The translations under genes were made by a program, and so were the position numbers. Of a DNA stretch of 64,000 bases, positions 1 to 12,955 are shown in pieces (the first letter of the stretch is position 1; each line of letters starts with the position of its first letter). This stretch comes from Stictocephala bisonia (Eukaryota > Arthropoda > Insecta > Hemiptera > Membracidae). The DNA is taken from NCBI GenBank assembly GCA_035578905.1, contig JAQJVL010000247.1, forward strand, positions 124,001 to 188,000, in the 5' to 3' direction. Under the pieces are notes generated by a model. It saw nothing but the letters and a program-made list of their open reading frames with translations, did not search any database and was not told the DNA's origin.

Positions 1-2081
1 TAATATGGACGACAGAATATTGTTTGATATCACAAAAATTGGTATTGATCTCGGATATTTTTATAGCTTTACAATCTAAGAATACTCAATTTTGATTTAT
101 TTGCATCGGATTAAGTGTAATACAGACATTACAATCTTTACACATTCTTCGATAATTGGAAAGTTATTGAGAGATTTATTATTTCCGAAGAACCTTGATC
201 TAAGGGAATAGATTCACTCAGTATGTGTTTCCTTAGATTTTTATAAAAAATATAGCTCACGTCTTTCCGGCATCTGAGGACCATGGCGTCCTTCCAGATG
301 GCGGGAGTGAGATGGGAAGAGTCTTCCTTGAATGTCGGTCGCACTAGGTTTTACCTTGAGGTCGCAAACATGTTTTCGCAACAAATTTCATACACCACAA
401 TGCGATCGCCACCTGTACCGAGTTCTCGGGAGCCGGCGAGTTCATGGAGTAGAGTCCTACTGTGGTAATGGCACGAAGAGAGAGAACGGACTTGCACACT
501 CGTCAGCAAGAAGAGAAAGACAGACGACGAAGACGCTTCAGCTCGAGCATCGTCAAAGGGGGAGGCATTTAAAACTTGAGCAATCAGAGTATTGGTTCAA
601 GGTGCACAATACAAACATATGTGATGTCTTTCTCCCTCGCTCTCAGCTGATTTATAATATCGTACTCATTTGGGGGGGGGGGGACGTATCTCCATAAATT
701 AACCAAAAAGTGAGAAAATAATTGTTTTTGTAATGTTTTAAAATTAAAATAATACTTGAACTAATATGTATTCAAAATAATCTACTTTACTTAACACACA
801 TTATTATGTTAATCTATGTATTTTTTCGCTAGTGTAATAAACAGTAAGTAGTACATGTTTAGATTACGTTTAACAGCAAAAGTTTATTAAATAATATAAA
901 TGAATACATTGGAGAAGTTATTTTCAAAGGCATGTGTTGAAATTGGAAGTGATTAAACAACAGTTCGTTGGTGGTGTGCTCATGACAGTTTAGAATAGAA
1001 ATCATTTCATATTGGTTTAGTTATTGCTTTTTATTTATGAATTAAATGTATTGAATTTACATTTAATTGTTTAGTAGATACATTGCTATTCTCATAGTTT
1101 CAAAACTTGTTACAAACTTAATCCAAACATACATATAAATCTGTACTATAGAAAATAAGCTCAACTGAGCATCCGCCTCAAAATATGGCCTCCGCTTATA
1201 GGATATTGAACACCTATAATAATTTAATTCTGTTAGTGGTTTAAATTATGTATATTTTTCAGATGATAGCAGCTGACATAAAAAAAATCCTAGAATTAAA
1301 TTACCATAATTAATGAACACATTAAATTTAAGTAATGCAGAAGGAACTGTCGAATTTTATTGTTATTTGTTACCTTTATTTGTCAAAGCTCAAAGTTTTA
1401 AGCTACTTTTGTATAAACTGCTTCTGCCAAACTCTGTATTTGTGAAATAAAATGTCAACTGAAATCCTGTAGTAACAGCGGGCGCCATTCTCACATGCAG
1501 GGCTTGTTTTGAGTTGATTGCGCAGGATTTTAATTGAAATTGCCGTGTACATAGAGCAGACAAAGATTAAATCCCCCACATTTGAATTTAAAGTCGACAT
1601 AAGACTTAGCTTTCGGAATTAAATGTCTCTCATCGTTCTTAGAAAGCGTTTATTGTGACATTTGTGTTTGTATCAACTTAGTTCTCATGTACTAAGTTGA
1701 TAGTTATAGTACTATCTAATATAGTCTACAAACGCACTTATGGTTGTAAGCATTTTAACCTTCAACGTACTTCGAACAGCTTGTGACTTGACGAAGCTGA
1801 TGTGACATTTCCCGCACAACTCCCACGGGATGTAAATGATCATCTATAGTTGGTGGCTTTTATAGTCATTATCTACAGTTGTCTTATAGTCATGCCAAGG
1901 GGTTCTGATTTATTGAGGGTAAGAGTACCCTTATCATGCAACTGAAGTACAGTATTCTCGGTTGTGAAGAAGGCAGTGGAAATACATTACAACGAAAGAA
2001 GTTAATTATACATGCAGTAATACAATGTACAAAATGCTTTTTAAAAGGTTCATTCGTCATTATAAAGCTACTTGATGTATA
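1..2081. other. AT-rich DNA, no supported gene
   Basis: Short open frames near 283-697 overlap each other in different frames, have no recognisable domain and end at a run of 12 G at 672-683. The rest is AT-rich sequence with frequent stops in all frames. I see no RNA gene or delimited repeat here. Confidence 0.5.
672..683 (+). repeat. poly-G run, 12 nt
   Basis: Uninterrupted G12 in AT-rich surroundings. It is one of six G or C homopolymers of about 9 to 14 nt in the window. Confidence 0.9.
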
Positions 2082-2852
2082 CAGGTTGTTTATATAGTCC
2101 CACAGCGTCTTGGTAGATTTTGAACGATTACATATAAAGCAATAACACTAGGTATACCATTACTGCATCTATAAATATAATTTTTGAAGTAACTACCATT
2201 TTTCTGTCATATCAGCAGGATGGCCCGCAAGGAGCCAGAAGAAAATGAGAGCAGAGTTTGAGTAATATATGAAACAATTCTTTAGTTTAGAAGTTAAACA
2301 TAAACCCACAAATCCGACCTCAAAAGGTCAACTCTTCAAAAGATGACGCTGTTTTAAAGTATCTTTGAACATCTATAATTTTGTACTGCATGTTTGCAGT
2401 GTTCATCTGTGCTAGACAACCCCTTTAGAATGATGTATTTTGACCTATTCATACGTCTTATATTTTTGTCGAACTCCTTTTAGACTATCCTCCATTGGAT
2501 GTGAAGAGTTACTTACTAACCTAAAAAATTATTTCGTAAGTCCAGCATACTTTTGCAAAGTCTAATTTTCCCGTAAAACTTTAAACCGGCATATATTTTA
2601 AAGAGTGAACCTTTTGAGGTCGGATTTATTGGTTTATGTTCTGCCTGTAAATACCTTTCATTTGATGTACTACTGGACCTAAGCGTTTACTGACTCCTTG
2701 CGAGCCATCCTCCTCATATCACATAAAAATGGTAGTTACTTCAAAAAGTAGATTAATAGGTGCAGTAATGATGTACCAAGTGTCAATGCTTTTTATGTAA
2801 TCGTTCAGATATTACTAAGCCACTGGGGGGGGGGGGGGAACTATGCAACCCC
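2082..2852. mobile_element. Foldback DNA element with long imperfect terminal inverted repeats
   Basis: The left arm (2082-2240) and the right arm (2690-2852) are reverse complements over about 150 bases with scattered mismatches. For example, AAGTAACTACCATTTTT at 2187-2203 pairs with its complement near 2728-2744, and TGAACGATTACAT near 2120 pairs with the segment near 2800. A second inner inverted pair lies at about 2295-2340 and 2596-2645, around the core AATCCGACCTCAAAAGGT. The right arm contains a G14 run at 2825-2838. No transposase frame is present. The inner core resembles that of the 55.9 and 62.4 kb elements (AATCGGACTTCGAAAGGT, ACCTTTCATTTGAT), suggesting a distant member of that group. 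The outer ends are blurred and the target duplication is not clear. Confidence 0.75.
2825..2838 (+). repeat. poly-G run, 14 nt
   Basis: Longest G homopolymer in the window. It lies inside the right arm of the foldback element and replaces sequence that is only GTCCC-like in the left arm, so it probably expanded after insertion. Confidence 0.9.
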
Positions 2853-3495
2853 ACGTGCTGCTTTAATATTGTGTTACTATTTAAAACCAAATAAGTGTTA
2901 AATTTACGTAAAACAATTGAATTACGAACATGAGAGAGGTATTTTTACTGAACAATTTCTCTATTAACAAGTATCAATCAGCCCCACGTATGTATAATCT
3001 CTTTGTGCACTGTGACGTTCACGATAAGACACTCTTCAGATATTTTTAATGACGACCCTGCCATTGTTTTGATCACTGAGTCTTCGTCAATTTATGATGT
3101 ATTCAGCCTGGCTTAATCCATTTTGTTGCTTGTATTTAGTTGTAATGATCTAAATCTTAAAACGATACACATATTAAAAGGAAATCTATTTTTATAAATT
3201 CGGAAAATTCTCCTTGTTGCATTCAGTGCAGATTCGAAATCGGACAATGAGATTATAATCCATACGCGGATGGTAAGATTACTGTATGATTTTTAGACAG
3301 CAACAACTGTAATATCGTATACTACACACTAGTTAGTAAATTTAACTTTAAAAATTAAAAACATTTCAAATGTCTTTATTTCAGTCTATTAGTTAATCAG
3401 TCTATTAGTTGATCAGCTAGGACGACTTCATTAAGTCAATATACTGTTATAACAAATATTATACCGGGACAAGGGATGATGGTTATGCATATACA

Positions 3496-3690
3496 AGGTA
3501 TGATAGTAAATAAGTCGAACCAGACTATAAACCTCGTTAAACCGCATCAAAACCTTGTTAAACTGGATCATAAACCTTGTTAAACCGGATCACAAACCTC
3601 GATGAACCGGGCCATTGGCAGTGACAGTAACTTACAGTGGAGGCGATGGGTTATGTTGCTTCTTGGAATTTTGGAGGAGTTCATAAACAG
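3496..3690 (+). repeat. Dispersed repeat with internal AAACCTTGTTAAACCGGATC units
   Basis: About three short tandem units containing AAACC(T/G)TGTTAAAC lead into a segment with CAGTGACAGTAACT and GTGGAGGCGATGGGTTATGT. A diverged copy of the same order lies at 25380-25490 (CCTGTTAAACCG, then AACAGTAACTAACGGTGGAG, then ATGGACTATGTTGCT). It is an unnamed interspersed family, and no coding capacity is visible. Confidence 0.6.
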
Positions 3691-4477
3691 AGGGGCGTGT
3701 TTGTAATAAAGTAAAATGATATAGAAAGCACATGACAACTGACAAGGAATACGATTACTATGTAATTTAAAACTGAATTTTCATACTTAATTATTACTTT
3801 CAGTTACTTTATACATATCCCAAGAAATCTATTGGTTCCTATTATTATGTAAACCGAATGTCGTCCATTTGATTTTACAGTGTTACTAGTAATAATTAAC
3901 CATATAAATACAAAAGACCCGGGGATACAAAAAACCTCCTAATTTAACACTGATAAAACAAATATGAAATATTAGCGATAACCTCATACGAAAACTTCAC
4001 TTGGCTAGTCTGTTTGTTCAATAAATTTAGTACTTGCATTTTCGTAGCAAAGCAACACATTTATAAAAAACTGTTTATTTTAACTATCTACTGTTGAAAG
4101 GCGAAGTTTTATTAGTCAATAAAGAGCAAACTTTAACAAAATAAGTTTTTATTGTCAAACAAATATAATTTCAATGGGTTTAATACTCAGTTATTAAATA
4201 TAATAGAGAACTCAACTATTGTCTACCAGTAATATAAATTAGAATAATGGATAAAGTATAAGACGGTTAAATTTTAAAGATTGGATTCAATGTACCAAAG
4301 TCAGCTAAAACGGGCGATTAAAAATATATGATGTGATTGTTTATTTAAATATAGCTTAAATAAATTTTTAAATTGATTTAAAAATTGTTGCTATTGTTTC
4401 TAACTATGTCTGTCTATATGCCAGACAAATTTAAATGAGGTTACAAATATTCCTTATGAATTTTCAGTGTTGCAGCT

Positions 4478-4605
4478 TGCCGTTAATATTTAACAGCTGA
4501 TTCCCGTCCGGGGAATGAGGGACGAGTGAATGAGTTGTTGCATATTGTAAGCCAATCATATCAGGATGTTTGGATCATATATTTATGACTACCCCATCAA
4601 CAGCT
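4478..4605 (+). repeat. Dispersed repeat family R2, copy 1
   Basis: It contains AACAGCTGATTC, then GAGGGACGAGTGAATGAG and TTGTTGCATATTG. Copies with the same order lie at 26226-26340 and, shorter, at 61843-61905 (GAGGGACGAGTAAATAA). The family is unclassified. Confidence 0.6.
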
Positions 4606-4892
4606 AATCCATCATGTCGACACCCTTTTACCACCTCCTTCAATTCTACCTTATGTACTTTTTTTACATGAATTATGTTGTAGCAAATAAATGACACACT
4701 GCCTAGTATTTTAACTATCTTGTACTTCTTTTAGAAATAGTATTGCAAACTTTTCATGCTGTTTAAATTTGTAATTCAATCATTGCTCTTGTGTTTTTTA
4801 GTTTTTGTCTTGTTTTTTTTTCACATAACCATACTTAAACAGGTCTTTCTTAAGAGTTCTATCGCTATAATTGGGTCGGGTGTAAAACGACT

Positions 4893-5393
4893 TTGTGTTA
4901 TATTTAGCGCATGTAGGAGTTCCAGCTGCAAAGAGGAATCTTTCCACCGCTGAGCTGCTTTAATTAACAAGCGTGACTACCTTTCGTCGTCAAGTGTTCA
5001 ATTTTCGCAACAGTGTTTAGTTGAGAAAATAATTGTAACGAACTGTATAAGTTTGTTTAAATGCTATTTATTGTTTACATTATTATTCATTGTGTGATAT
5101 ATCATTTATTTTTATTTGAATACTAAATAATGATTTAATTTAATCGTCCTAAGCTTGGTGTCAATCAAACCAACCAAAGGTAGTTGTTGCTAATGACGTA
5201 AAATGGGCGGGGCATGTTATTGCGCTGTCAGCACGCGGCCTACCGCTCTGGTTGTTATAACAGTTTTTAAATGTAATTACACAGTGGGAGAAGAGTAGTT
5301 CTCTGTTTCTTCTGCACCACTCTTTGCAACTCACTCGCACACGTGTTTTGAAAAGGTAGATTTCTAAACGGTCTATGTATACATTAGTTTGTC
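4893..5393 (+). repeat. Dispersed repeat family R1, copy 1 (interrupted)
   Basis: Two blocks, 4893-5025 and 5145-5393, match the copies at 33237-33498 and 41369-41731 and, for the first block, a minus-strand copy at 26815-26925. Shared landmarks are TATTTAGCGCATGTAGG, TTTCCACCGCTGAGCTGCTT, GACGTAAAATGGGC, GTCAGCACGCGGCCTACCGC and ATTACACAGT. About 110 bases between the blocks are specific to this copy. Open frames crossing it on either strand are not conserved in the other copies, so it is treated as non-coding. Confidence 0.7.
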
Positions 5394-6795
5394 TTTTTTG
5401 TCCTTTTAAAAATGAATCTTGGTCTTTTAGTAGAAAATATGTCAAATGAAAGTCACACTACTATGTCACTTAACCTGTTATTGCTTTAATTTGATAACTC
5501 AAACTCTGCAGTCAGTGTAAATAAAACTAGTGAAAAGTAGAAACATACAATTACAACTTAAATCTGCTAAACAAAAATCTATATTGCCCCAAAACTAATG
5601 TGGTGGTTCTAGATAACTATGAATCTTTTGAAAGCTTGTCTGAGTAAACAATTAAATTTGAAAATTAAATGTCTTTAATAGGCGGAGTTAAACTATCTAG
5701 TAAGCTCTTTCACTCAACCATGGAATTATTAGGCCTTAGTTTATACATACATAAAGGCTCCAATTTCTTGTAACTATACAATAAGTATATACAGGAGTAA
5801 TAAATAATAACTTTAAACGTAATGAGCATAGAATTAGCTCCATAAAAATACATATAAGTCAAATATTCGGATTGAGAATCGAATCATGCATCAGAAACGG
5901 CTTTGCAAGTATCAGACTGAACTCAGAGACAAATCCTAAAAAATGTGTGAGACAAATCTTACAAAAAAGTATCACTTTTGATTAGATCGAGATCTGCAGA
6001 AATGCCTAGTTCGTTCAACATTCTAACATTGTTGACGCTTTATGGCTTTGTCACTGGACTGGATCAATAAAAAACAGAATATTATATCTCCTAAAAATTC
6101 AAGAAATGCTATGAATTATTTTGACTAAAAAACCTAGTACTCTAAGTAATGTGTGTTTGAACTCTGTTTAACTGTATGCATTTTGACCAATACAAAACTT
6201 TGCCCTGATATTCAATGTGAATATTTAATGATTTTGTTAAAATTTCTGACCAAATTGTCACAACAACAACTTCACAGCAACAACAAATTGTAAAGCAAAT
6301 GAAAATTTACATAACCTTTTACCAAAGTATTAATGAGTCAATGTCGATAGTTATTATTCAAAAAGTCAATATTTTAATGTCGAATTAAAGGAATTGTAAA
6401 GGCCTTTCCACCAATACATTCTAACGTGACCTGTGTGATATATTTTGTCGCCCTCATGGTGTAGCCCCATCAAACATCCCCTGACGCGGAGATAAGCTAC
6501 CCCACTTTGCAAAGGCAATCATCGACACGGATATGAAAAAGCATTAGTGAGCTTTACTTCATTATTACACTACACAAATAATTGTTACGGAATCGTTGTA
6601 TGATACCATTAGTCTAACTAATGTATCATCAATTTATAATTGGAAATCCATAAAATCGTATTTTGCTGTATAAAGATTACTACCCATTCTAGCGGCTGCA
6701 GTAATCACAAAACGTAATTATTTCGTTATTCCCGAAGGGCCTCTAACGTGCGCTGCTCCTGTTTACGATAATGGCCGTAGTGTACGTCATCAGCT
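5394..6795. other. AT-rich DNA, nothing supportable
   Basis: There is no open frame with recognisable content, no tandem structure and no match to other parts of the window that I could see. Confidence 0.4.
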
Positions 6796-6862
6796 TTGTA
6801 AATTATGGTAATGCCGTGACGAGGATGGTAATAGTGTTTACACATTAGCTAGTTTGGATCTT
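6796..6862 (+). repeat. Short dispersed repeat
   Basis: The segment around TTATGGTAATG, then GGATGGTAATAGTGTT and ACACATT, is repeated in diverged form at 27142-27218 (TTATGGTAATGTGG, CGGTTGGTAATAGTGTT, ATACATTGG). Confidence 0.5.
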
Positions 6863-6867
6863 ACCGT

Positions 6868-7427
6868 AGCCTTTCATCAGATATCGATTGTCATAGTAGT
6901 TTCCTAATATCGATAGCCTTTCGTCAGATATCGACAGTCTTCCATCAGATATCTATAGTCTTAGTAGTTTCCTAAAATCGATAGCCTTTCATCAGATATC
7001 GATAGTCATAGTAATTTCCTAAAATCGATAGCCTTTCATCAGATATCGATAGTCATAGTAGTTTCCTAGTATCGATAGTCTGTCATTAGATATCGATAGT
7101 CATAGTTTCCTAGTATCGATAGTCTTTCATCAGCTATCGATAGTTATATTTTTCTAGAACCGATAGTTTTTTTATCAGCTATCGATAGTCAGTAGTTTCC
7201 TAGTATCGATAGCCTTTCATCAGATGTCGATAGTCATAATGGTTTCCTAGAATCTATAGTTTTTGATCAGATATCGATAGTTAAAATAGTTTCCTTTTAT
7301 CTACAGCCTTTTCATAATATAGCCTAGTATCTATAGTCTTTCATCCTATATCGATAGTCTTAGTAGTTTCCTGTTATCGACAGCCTTTCATTACATATTG
7401 ATGGTAACTTGTATTTCCCTAGTATCT
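6868..7427 (+). repeat. Degenerate 47-bp tandem array rich in TATCGATAG
   Basis: About twelve diverged units have the general order CCTTTCATCAGATATCGATA, GTCATAGTAGTTTCCTA, then TATCGATAG. The period is 47 bases in the best-preserved part and is broken by small deletions towards the 3' end. Each intact unit holds two copies of the palindromic core ATCGAT. Confidence 0.85.
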
Positions 7428-7660
7428 ACCTTTGATTCATGGTATAAAATCTTTGATTTTGCGCTTTTTCGTTATGATTTTGTTCATGATCCAACCACTT
7501 ATTACTCTACTTGTGTTTAATCCTCTAAATATTGTCGGACTTTCTTAAGATCGACCCGAAGTGAATTTCAAACGTTGGATAACCTAAATACACGACACTA
7601 GCCTAAAAATTTGGGAAATGATGTTCTTTTTACAAAGAAATTACAAATAGCTGACGTGGT

Positions 7661-7805
7661 GACTTAGTTGATGAAGTCCGACTTTAAAAGCTAAGTTCCT
7701 AGGTTCGAGTTTCCGTTGAACTGAGGGTCGGTACTTTATCATTAGATAACGTTTACACACAGATCTGTAGGGCCATGTAAACTGGTGCGTGAAGTAAAAA
7801 AAGGA
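7661..7805 (+). mobile_element. tRNA-derived SINE, family 1 copy
   Basis: It has an A-box-like segment GTGGTGACTTAGTTGATGAA and a B-box-like CTAGGTTCGAGTTTCC about 50 bases downstream. These are followed by a tRNA-unrelated body (GGTCGGTACTTTATC, then GGGCCATGTAAACTGG) and an A-rich end. The body aligns with the better-preserved copy at 54826-54965. It is not a functional tRNA because the arms do not pair. Confidence 0.7.
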
Positions 7806-10800
7806 AATTCACAACTGAGGTAAAGTGAGTTATTAAATAATTTTTAGAGTTTAAATAGAGATTGGATAAACGAAATGAAAAATCTGGTTATTGTATATCT
7901 TATTAAAAATGAAAATGGTGAGGTTACGACTACAAAGTCCTCTCTTACACCTAAACATTAAGCTCTTACGGAAAAAGTAAACGTCGAGGGTTCCGTAATC
8001 AAATCTGTCAAGTGGTTCCGGATAATTCATGATTAGTACATAGTTTTTGAAGATATATTTTACGATTGAATGAACAGGAAATAACAATAGTTACAATCAA
8101 TACAATACCTTGATTTTTTGTTTGTTTTTTTCATCGTAAGAACATCATGAATATTAAATAATTCATGTAAGAAGTCTTCTATCAAAATGTTCCTTGGGTC
8201 GAATTTGAACTGTTAGAATATTATTTATAAACACATCTTGGGATAGTCTATATTTTGTAACACAATTTGTAAGATGTTATTTTTTTACAGGTGAGTGAAA
8301 CATTCTTGCTTGATGCTACAAAGCTGTAAGTTTTATTGCATTTATTAAGGGTCCGAGTTGCCTGAGTATTTGTAAAAATTAGTTGTCTGGACGCCACATT
8401 CCTAAGGGACTTATTATTCCCTCTTATAAGCATTATGTCTTCTATTCCTCTTACCACTCCTGAATTCATACGGCTTACTATTAATATTTCAGAGTAATAT
8501 ACCAACTGTCGTATTGTTAGATTAATATTCTATTACAGATTCTCTCATGAACCAAGAGTATTGTTTATGAACTGACATTGTGAATGAGTTTTCACAATGC
8601 ATTGCGTCAATAATGTACATTATTAGTGATTTGAAAAAACGAAAATAACTCTTAAAACAGTTTGAACTGAAGTATGATAACAAACGGTCTAATTAACGCT
8701 ATTGTTCTTTATTATATAAAATATACGAGCCATTTATAAGACTCCGTGAGTGAATCTGTGTGTGGTTGAAGTTGGAATCATGAGATACTCAGAAGACAGT
8801 TTGATGAAAATAAGGGAGCTTCTTACTTCTTTAGAAGTCTAATTGTTAAAAAATCTAAACATGGACTTGCGTAGAAATATTTAAACAATCGTCCAATCGT
8901 TTGTTTAGAATTGTTTTTATTCGAGTTGCATAAAACATCCCTGTCAACTAAGGGATATACATAATGCCATATGACATATGGGGATGTAGAAGGTCGTGTT
9001 CAGGCAGATGGAAGGGGGACAGTCGGTGATTAACACAGGGGATAACGGGTCCCTGGGGTCCGTGCCCCTAGGTACGTGACCCTCACAGTCCCACAGGATG
9101 GCCGGGACTCATTTTATTTGGAGTGTTACCTACTTTATTGACCTAAGATGTAAGATGTCGCAAAAACTTATATAATATAACTACTTATTCAATACTGTTG
9201 TTCTTAAAACTTAGAGCAAGGATTGTCTTCATTTCTTGGAAGATGAGTATTATAAACAATACAATTGTTAAGTGTCGTACTGTATTTAGTTTAATTTATT
9301 TGTAATTTATTATTTATAAGAACTCAAACAGCTAATCCTATTTAATATCTTCTAGTTCTTTATTAGTCAAAGTTATTGTTATAAAATGTATATTTTTGAG
9401 ATATAATTAGTCCGGACCTTAATGTTAGTTAAGTGAGTGTTTGTTTACTTGTTGCTGGCTAATTATACTGTCTTATATATTTTTTTAAGAAATATAAACT
9501 TTAATTCATTACCTTTGCCAGGTATTTCTAAAGCATTTACTCTGACGTGGCTAAAACACTTGTAATATATTCACAGAAACCAACACGTTATTCATTTATT
9601 GATTTTGGATTTTGTATACCTGAGTTAATAATAGTAAATGTATTATTAAGAAAATGTAAATATTTTAAAGCTTCTACAATGCCTTCTGTTGGGTAAATTT
9701 ACCAACAAAATCGAAGAAGAATAAAACACCTATAGCCACAGCATTATTTTTTCATATATTTTATAATGAATCTATTAAGAATTACTTTCTGTAAGGAGAT
9801 CAGGCGAGTTCTTAATCAAAGTGGAAATTTATTTATCTGTTAATAATAAAGACGCTCACAAATTGAGGTAGACTGCAAACAAATATCTGTTGAAAACGAT
9901 TTTAGTTTTAGTGCCTCCCTCCTGTCCTGTGAAAAGAAATGATGCAAGGACGATTTCTCTAAGTGAAAGGTTTTAACGCCTTTGCTCAATATTACGCATT
10001 CTCTCTCTCTATCAAAAGGGAGGACAACGTTTAATTTTTATAAGAATTAATTTACCTTTTCTCGTTTATTAGAGGAGAAAACGTGATAGATCGATGACCA
10101 ACTAATGTAACACTTTTACAAGTAACCCTTGATGAAGTTTGATATAACTTGGCTGAAACTGGATCTTCAGTGATCAACTGTTGAGAAAAGGCAGACGGAA
10201 ACAGTTCAACCATGAAATCGACGAGGGACTTGTACGTGTCAGTAGATCAGAGTCCTTCGGGACGATCAGGGATGTACCGTGACAGACTGTGGGTTTCTTG
10301 GTTGGTCGCTTGTTTTATCTTTGGTACTCAATTGAGTCTAGTTCCGAATATCTTACGTAGGTTTTACGGCAAGGTGAACTAAACAGATTTTGACCAACCA
10401 AGACGACAAACTGCCTACAATCTGACAAAACGAAGTAGAGGTGAACCAACAAAGTTGTCGAGATCCCCAAGTGATGTAGTTTTTCCCTGTATATAGCTGG
10501 GTCAGAAATCGCTTGACACAACATCTTTTATTTTCTAACTCTTCGTGAAAGATTATCTAAATCTTTTGACGAAACAAGGATGAAGAAAATATCATCGTCC
10601 AGAACCGAGTAATTCCTTGTGTATCCTTCATATACTAGCCGATATAATACTTTAGAATCCTCTTTGTTAACGAAATTGGAAATGATGGTAACGCATCATC
10701 AACAATGTCAACTTCCTTATTTGTGACATTAATCCATCCTTTCTAAACTCATTGATTACATATCCTATTAGTGAGCATTAACAGCTGAACTCTTTTTAAG

Positions 10801-11030
10801 AGCTTTCCCCTTATCAATACGACAGTGTGATGGGTTATAATAAAGGATTAAATGTCGTTAACGATAGAGATGTGTCTAAATATATTCTTAATTTATCAAT
10901 TAAACGCCCTTTTAAGATTACTCTCGTAGTATTCACAGATTGTTGCAGTAAACAAAAATATTTACACTCAATTTAATGTTTAACCCTTAAAATAATGAAA
11001 GAACTATAAAGAGGTCTAATTCTTGTAATC
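7806..11030. other. Non-coding DNA with one GC-richer patch
   Basis: Mostly AT-rich sequence without a usable frame. A GC-richer patch at about 8985-9110 contains GGGTCCCTGGGGTCCGTGCC and stands out by composition, but it has no open frame or structure I can name. Confidence 0.4.
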
Positions 11031-11040
11031 AATGAACAAT

Positions 11041-11182
11041 ATTTATTATATCTGTATTGCTGCAGTATGTGTATATTTATTATATCTGTATTGCTGCAGT
11101 ATGTGTATATTTATTATATCTGTATTGGTGCAGTATGTGTATATTTATTATATCTGTATTGCTGCAGTATGTGTATATTTAA
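11041..11182 (+). repeat. 34-bp tandem repeat, about 4 copies
   Basis: The unit is ATTTATTATATCTGTATTGC followed by TGCAGTATGTGTAT. Successive copies start at 11041, 11075, 11109 and 11143, with one substitution (GCTG to GGTG) in the third. The open frame across it is a by-product, because 34 is not a multiple of three and the frames simply rotate. Confidence 0.9.
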
Positions 11183-12184
11183 GTTTGGAACTGTTATGTT
11201 TTTTCAACAATTAAATATAAAACAATAAACATTTTCCATACGTATAAAAATATCACCCTACGTATAGGTAATTCAAATCACATAATCTTGAATATTAGTA
11301 TAACATATTGTAACAAGAGATAGATCAGAAATAAATGCTCTTCTCAGAAGAAATAGATTTCAGTTGTCCCTAATAACGGCCAAATCACCTTAAAGTTGTC
11401 AAAGAATATACTTTGGCTATAAGAACCAACGGCGAGGTCCTTGAGCTTAAAATATTATTACACACACGTTTTTAACGATAGTTAAATACGTTATCTCCAA
11501 TTAAATACTTTAATGTACGTAAGTAGCATTGTTAACTATTACAGATAATAAATAATGTCACCTTAGATATCAGATGAACATCCACTAGTAGCAACATTAT
11601 TATTTGGGTATTATTATCAAACTAATCATACATTTCATTTTTTTTTTTTAACTGAAACACATTTTAAGCAGCAAGGCGATACGAAGGGAAAGGAAGTTAT
11701 AAGTAAACTGACAATGACACTAGAAGGATTTATAGGACATATGTTGGGTAGGACCTTTCTGTAAAAGTGACATTTATTGATACGATGAAGTGTTATCAAA
11801 TTGCTTAGCTTTGTAAGATAAAGTTAGATCATTTAATTCTGAATGTGAGAATAATAATGGAAACAAATATAATACCAATCTCATAATTATTACCTACATA
11901 GTCGTGCTAGTTAAAGCAAAATTGTTGAAAGTTCATTAAATGTTAGATTATTTATTAAATTTTATTGACACATCCATAGTTAACATTATTTTTAATATGC
12001 GTCTATTGTACTTGCCATGGCCTAAGAAATGTTTTGACAGTAGTTTGGTGATTTTTAATAAATAAAGGTGGTGACGCAAGCCTCACCAATTGTAGGAGAG
12101 AGCATTCTCGGTCCCCTGTGTCCTGCGAATGAAGACTGAATAATCCATCGTGTAGAGACATGACAGATGCGAACAGAGTAGCAC

Positions 12185-12955
12185 TCTGACTTGTCAATTT
12201 CACGAACTGTCCTGTAGCCTTTACAGTAAATATCTGACTTTTCAATTCCACGGACTGGACCGTACCCTTTACAATATATCTGTAACTTGTCAATTACACG
12301 GACTGAACCGTACCCTTTATGGTAACTCTCTGCGCCTTGTCAATTGCACAAACTGGGCTAAAACATTTACAGCAAATCTCTGACTTTTCAATTGCACGGA
12401 CTGGGCCGTACCCTTTACAATATATCTGTAACTTGTCAATTGCACGGACTGGCCCGTACCCTTTACAATATATCTGTAACTTGTCAATTGCACGAAATGG
12501 GCCGTACCCTTTATGGTAACTCTCTGCGACTTGTCAATTTTACGAACTGGGCTATAGTATTTACAGTAAATCTCTGACTTTTCAATTGCACAGACTGGGC
12601 TGTACCCTTTACAATATATTTGTAACTTGTCAATTGCACGAAATATGCCGTACCCTGAATAGTAGCTCTCTGCAACTTGTCAGTTGCATGAACTGTTCTG
12701 AAGCCTTTACAGTAACTCTCTGACTCCTTTTAATAGCACGGACTGGGCTGTAGCATTTTGAGTGGAACAGCAACTTGTCAATTGAAAAAAACCCTTTAGA
12801 ATATTACGGTACTGTATCTAGTCAATTGCCCGACACGGGCTGTAGAATTTACAGTAGATCTGTAATTTACAGTAGATCTGTCATTTACAGTAGATCTGTC
12901 CCCTGACAATTAAGTTTATGAACTGAGCCGGAGGCTTTAAAGTAGCACTGTGACT
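12185..12955 (+). repeat. 48-bp degenerate minisatellite
   Basis: About 15 units have the order ACTTGTCAATTGCACGGACT, GGGCCGTACCCTTTACA, then ATATCTGTA. The best units (12365-12510) are nearly identical and the flanks decay. At 12850-12900 there is a local 20-bp sub-repeat (TTTACAGTAGATCTGT). The 16-codon period keeps frames open, but both edges are diverged and no start context or domain is present. Confidence 0.85.

Noticed and set aside
4756..4953. 65-codon hydrophobic open frame
   Set aside because: It is T-rich sequence running into repeat R1, and other R1 copies do not keep the frame.
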